Positions 47,501-52,269 of a stretch of 52,269 nt of DNA are shown one piece after another. Source of the stretch: Dipetalonema caudispina (lineage: Eukaryota > Nematoda > Chromadorea > Rhabditida > Onchocercidae). Below the pieces are notes generated by a model, which ran no database searches, was not told the origin of the DNA, and was given only the letters and a program-made list of their open reading frames with translations. Made by a program: the position numbers and the translations under genes. Numbering within the stretch: position 1 is the first letter of the stretch; each line of letters opens with the position of its first letter. The stretch spans positions 1-52,269 of the forward strand of contig JABVXV010000393.1 in the NCBI GenBank assembly GCA_013365325.1. Direction: 5' to 3'.

Positions 47501-49594
47501 TAGGATATATACCTATTTCTTTCAAAGATCATAAATTTTATACACTTTTCTAAGTATATCTTAGGCTTAACAATAGAATGAAATAAAAAGTCGAATAAAT
47601 TAGGATAAATCTGAAAATTCACTTTAAAAAATGAAGAAATTTTTCCAAATTAAAAAACTCCTCACTAATGCTTTATTATTTTTGAAAAAAAAAAAAAGAA
47701 AAAGACGGATAATTTTTCTAAATGAAAATTTAACATAAATTTAGTAATGAAAATTAAGATGAAACCGAAGTTTGGCAATTCGGAATTTTTGTAGCTTTTT
47801 TGATTTTAATTTCATTACATTTTTATCAACAAATTTGTGCAAATTTTCGTTTGAAAAATTATTAGTTTTTTTCTTCTTTCTTTGATTGAATTTTAAAAAT
47901 TTGGTCTGCTGGCATAGAATCAGTGAAATAGATAAAATACAAGAACTTATAATGCCATTCATCGGTTTTATTTCTTGAAGTTAATATTGTCAATCATTTC
48001 TTATATAAGTTTCGAATGTGGAATTTTTTCCTTCTAAAAAGAAATATTTGATATAATATTTTTCTTCTTAACTTTTCATTTTCATTCTAAGAATTTGTGA
48101 AAGCAGTGAATAACGTTTTACCCTTCTTTCACGCATCTGTTGTTTATCGTTTCCAGTGTTAATTGATCGTTGCAATAAAAAATACATTTTTAACATATCA
48201 CATTTCAATAAAACAATCACAAATAATACTTAAAACTAACATTCTTTCCTTGTTTAATTTTTTTTTTTTTATAGCATAATTATTTCGTTCCATTGAAGTG
48301 TGGTGAGGAAGATTACAAATAACAAGTGTACAAGTACGTCTAACAAATTAAGCAAAATTAAAATTAGTAAATTTATAATATGCTTACCAAAGAAATGCAT
48401 TCGACTTTTATTTGGAATTTTGATTTCTGATTTATTTACTTATTCGATGATGGGAAAAAGAAGAAATAAATTTTAAGGGTTATTTCACTTCTTTTCTTTG
48501 AAGCCAAAAATATTTGCAATAAACATTTGATAAAAAAGGAAATGAAAGGATGCGAGTGTTATTTAAGCATGTATTTATAGCAAATAAAAAGGGAAACAGC
48601 TTTGTTGAATAAAATTTATGAAAGAATGGAATTCAATGATATGTTAAAGATTTGATTCCATAAGGTTTCATATTTCATATTACTTTTTTTCGCTGTTTTG
48701 TTTTGCGATATTAGTTTTAAAACATTTTTAAGTTTTGCTTCTTTTTCATCCTCTTTTTTATTTAATAGTGGAAACTTTTAAATATATGAGTGAAATAAAA
48801 ATATAATTAATTATCAGAAAGAACAAATGTTATATAGAAAGCACTAAATCTTGTAATAATTTGTAGACCGCACTTTATAATTTGTAGTTTTTAAATCAAA
48901 ATATTTTCGAAAATTCCAAATTTCATCCAAATAAGTTTTAGGCTTTCAATAGAAAATTAACTTGGCTTAATTTTTCAAAAAATTGGTTAGTCTCATAGCA
49001 AACTATTTTGCAAATTACCATATGCAATCACTTCACCTTAGCCGTAACTAAATTTGGGTTGATTGTAAGGGAAGCAAAGTATATTTATATTAAACGTAAT
49101 AATTTTCAAAACAATAAAACAATTGTAAACGATATAGCTCAAGTATCGTTAGTTTAATTTTCTTCAATAAAAATAATTTTATTATAAATATTAGATTTGG
49201 TAATCATTACGAATTGTTTACTTCAGGAGCAAATCATTTCGTTCATCATTGATTATAAACAAAAGAATGAGGGAAAATTGATTAGAAAATAGTCAACAGA
49301 TTAAAATGTCAAATCTTTCTATGTGTCTTTAACAAAAATTTTTTTTTTTTTTTTGTATAAAAAATTTATACACAAATAGTTCTTCTAAATCTATGAATTT
49401 TTAAAATTCGATAAAATCTATCTGTTGTATTCCTAATGATGAACTTATGCATAATTTAAGACAATACATGCATATGGTACATTAAAATCATCTGATATCA
49501 CTTCTCATTTCTGTTTTACGTTAAAACGCTTACTGAAAAAAAAACGATGATTATACGTGTGACATTCATCTTTCATAAGCATGATGTATTACTA

Positions 49595-49619
49595 CAATAA
49601 TAATAATAATAATAATAAA
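49595..49619. repeat. (AAT)n microsatellite
   Basis: Eight AAT units. Same orientation as the array closing the window. Confidence 0.9.
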
Positions 49620-50159
49620 CTTTTTTCACCCATATGACAAAAAAAAAAGGTCATGAAGAAAAGTTGTAGCTTTTCTCTTTTACTTTTTTTAAAGATTAAT
49701 TTAATTTTTTGTTCTTTTTTCCAGGACTAATTTCTTTTTTTTTAGTAAGCATATGTTTTAAAGTTAACATATGTTTCGAATTTCATACTAATGACCGTAA
49801 CAGTTGGTATGTGCAAATGTGATTATATATGTATTTTCTGTGTATGTGATTATATATGTATTTTCTCATCTTTTTTTTTTCTCATTTTTTAGTTTCAGAT
49901 TTTTTTTAAGTTTTGCAATTATCGCAACTGTTTACCATCTGTTTCATTATCCTTTTTTTATAAATAATAAAGGAACAGTTTTTCTGAAAAAATTTCCTTT
50001 TTCTTTTTTTTGAACTACAAAATTCAAAATTAATAATAATATTTTTATTACTAGTACATAAGTTCTAGTAAAAGAAATGCAGACGAAATATAATTGACAA
50101 TAAGAGGGAAATAGAGAAACATGAAAGTCGAGAGTCGAGAATGAGACTAAAAGCAATCA

Positions 50160-50390
50160 ACAGTAGTAATAATTGTAGTAGTAGCGGGGAGGTATTGATG
50201 GTGTCGTTTGCATCAAAATAGAAAGGCGGTCGATCGGTCGGGAAATTCTGCGGGCTCTATTTGTATTCGATTGAACTCTATCTGTCAATAATAATAGCAT
50301 TGGTATGACATGAAGGCATCTTTGGTTCTTTGAGCTTTTTATCAATCGACGAAAGTTGTTCTTAAGCAAGCAACGACAACTATTTCTTTT
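50160..50390. other. GC-richer patch in gene-poor DNA
   Basis: A stretch with AGCGGGGAGG, GGCGGTCGATCGGTCGGG and AATCGACGAAAG in otherwise very AT-rich sequence. A 70-codon minus-strand open frame is present but ends in a low-complexity PRYYYNYYYC tail. It may be a promoter or first exon of a gene to the right, or a non-coding RNA; nothing decides between them. Confidence 0.3.
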
Positions 50391-51217
50391 TTCTTTAGTT
50401 TTTTAGGGTCATCCACTTTCTTATTTTTTAAATTTATGCTGATTATTATTAGGAATAAATTCGGAGCTATTCCGACTTTAAGTGCACTCCGTCTTAAATA
50501 TAGCTAAATACCCTATTTTGATTAATTCTGAATATTACTTATCATTTTACAATATGTTGATGGAATAAATTCAAAATTATGCTAATTATTAACATGAAAT
50601 CAAAAATATTGGTTTTCAGAAAGAATCTTATGACCTTAGCAGCTATTTATTTTAATCTGTCTCCAAATTTGGCTTCAATATTAATTGATAACAAATGCTT
50701 GGATATTATCGATTCAATGCTTCTAGAATTTTTTTTCATTTCATCGTTTTACTTACGAAATATCGAACTTTAAGCGTTAATAATATATGAGAAAATAAAC
50801 TACTATAATATATTAAGTGAAAATTTTCAATTTTTTTGCTTTCCTTAACATCTTGACAAGTTTTCAAATTACTTTACGATTGAATGTACTATTTCTGTTG
50901 ACGATCATACTGCTAAAATGCTTTACTTGAATAAATATAACGATTGAAGATTAACTCATAACGCTTTTGGCGATAATAATGCTGATAACATATTTCACAT
51001 GGAGTGAGTTGTTATTTAGAATAAGCAGAAAATTGATTCTTATTCCTCATTTTTTAATTAGATCTACTGCATAATTATAAGAATTAGCATAACAGTAACC
51101 TGATAAATGATTTAGTGATTTTGCTGATTTATCGATGTTCGACTTATTATTTTCAAAAATTTAACTTTCTTAGCATTTCTTCCAAGAGTATGATTTATGT
51201 ATAGTACAACCTTGAGC

Positions 51218-51218
<1 letters not shown>

Positions 51219-51256
<38 letters not shown>
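51219..51256. repeat. poly(T) tract
   Basis: Uninterrupted run of 38 T, the longest homopolymer in the window. Confidence 0.95.
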
Positions 51257-51259
<3 letters not shown>

Positions 51260-51840
51260 CTATAAGATCTGATTTATTTACTTAGCTGGAAATTAATTGC
51301 TAAATTTCTTAGAATGATGTCACAGTTGATGTATTTATTAATTGCGAATAATAGCACAGTTCCAATCTTTGCAACAAGTTGTTTTTATAACTTAGTCATA
51401 AAATATTACTATCTAATAATTTAATTAAACTTAACATATCACCTACCTAATTGGTATGATATTATCAATGACTAAACGGTAAAGGAAGATGAAAGATGAA
51501 GAAAGTTAGGTTTTTTGAAAACGACAATAATAAGATTATACTCTTCCAAAATTGCTAATTTATCCCTTTCGATGCTAATTCCAACAAAATAAAAAATGTC
51601 AGAAAATTGTATATACAAAAACGGTCAAAAATCAATCGATTCGATATCTTTTTCGTTTGTGATATATTTGATTGTTGACAATACCTTTGAAATGAATGAT
51701 TGTGTAAATATTATATGAAATGAAATGAAGAAAGAACGGCTTGTTGTCTTTTTGGTAGGAAAGATTTAAATGGACGAAAAATGCATTAAGCAAATAATAA
51801 TTGACAACTATACAAATGCTATTAAGCATTCATTTATCCA

Positions 51841-51851
51841 TGGTGTGTGTG

Positions 51852-51904
<53 letters not shown>

Positions 51905-51921
51905 GTCTGTCTGTCTGTCTT
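51841..51921. repeat. (TG)n followed by (TCTG)n
   Basis: About 30 GT units with one TTT interruption, then GTCCGTCTGTCTGTCTGTCT. Confidence 0.95.
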
Positions 51922-52148
51922 GTTTAGTTTGTTTTAAATTTTTTATTTTTTCGAAAGGTTTTATTATACACTTCTACAACAAATTTATTGTGATTGTGAA
52001 ACATTTTCAGATTATTCAAATAAATAATATATAACTGTAAGGAAGTTAGCCATGTTTTGTGTACAATTATTACTGCATATTATTCTTTTCCTTCTTTATT
52101 ATTATCGCTATCATTATTATCATCCTCATTATTGACACAAAAAATGAC

Positions 52149-52269
<121 letters not shown>

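Noticed and set aside
50312..50352. TCTTTGGTTCTTTGAGCT, similar to the miR-9 start
   Set aside because: Shares the seed but the downstream sequence does not fold into a hairpin with a proper 3' arm and the loop would be too short.
51801..52034. Plus-strand open frame rich in CVCVCV
   Set aside because: Translation of the TG microsatellite.

Overview
The window looks like nuclear DNA of a nematode, most likely a filarial (spirurid) worm. It is very AT-rich, genes are sparse with many introns of about 100-600 bases (one over 8 kb), and 3' splice sites are mostly TTTCAG. The proteins are animal ones, and the LIM-homeodomain gene matches the nematode lin-11 / vertebrate Lhx1 class. All gene models were assembled by eye from splice sites and reading phase; every complete model closes in frame from ATG to stop.

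Layout: (1) 1-1538, plus strand: the last three visible coding exons of a cysteine synthase-like PLP enzyme, cut by the left edge. (2) 2393-10998, minus strand: three genes head to tail. In transcription order they are dCMP deaminase (10998-9022), the spliceosome-associated J-protein DNAJC8 (8177-5348), and an unrecognised small single-pass membrane protein with a proline-rich middle (4318-2393), which contains a tandem exon-plus-intron duplication. (3) 14218-31793, minus strand: a 17.6-kb lin-11 gene of ten coding exons (two LIM domains and a homeodomain) with one 8.2-kb intron. (4) 31794-36298: intergenic DNA rich in simple repeats, with a GC-richer stretch upstream of lin-11, a degenerate satellite, and an exon-like fragment near a poly-A-tailed segment. 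(5) 36299-38563, minus strand: the PA28-gamma/PSME3 interactor PSME3IP1 (FAM192A/PIP30 family), 254 residues. (6) 40859-44515, plus strand: a twelve-exon gene whose product resembles the meiotic double-strand-break factor REC114 (C. elegans DSB-1/DSB-2), with a cluster of S/TQ sites. It diverges head to head from PSME3IP1, and the gap between them holds a 30-bp-arm hairpin. (7) 44516-52269: a 7.7-kb AT-rich stretch in which I find no gene.

The window starts in (TTA)n and ends in (AAT)n, so both edges are probably assembly breaks at microsatellites. The genes are not one pathway: nucleotide metabolism, splicing, proteasome regulation, neuronal/vulval cell fate and meiosis sit side by side. The points most worth pursuing are the REC114-like gene, the orphan proline-rich membrane protein with its exon duplication, the hairpin at 39905-39968, and intronic blocks in lin-11 that may be regulatory.
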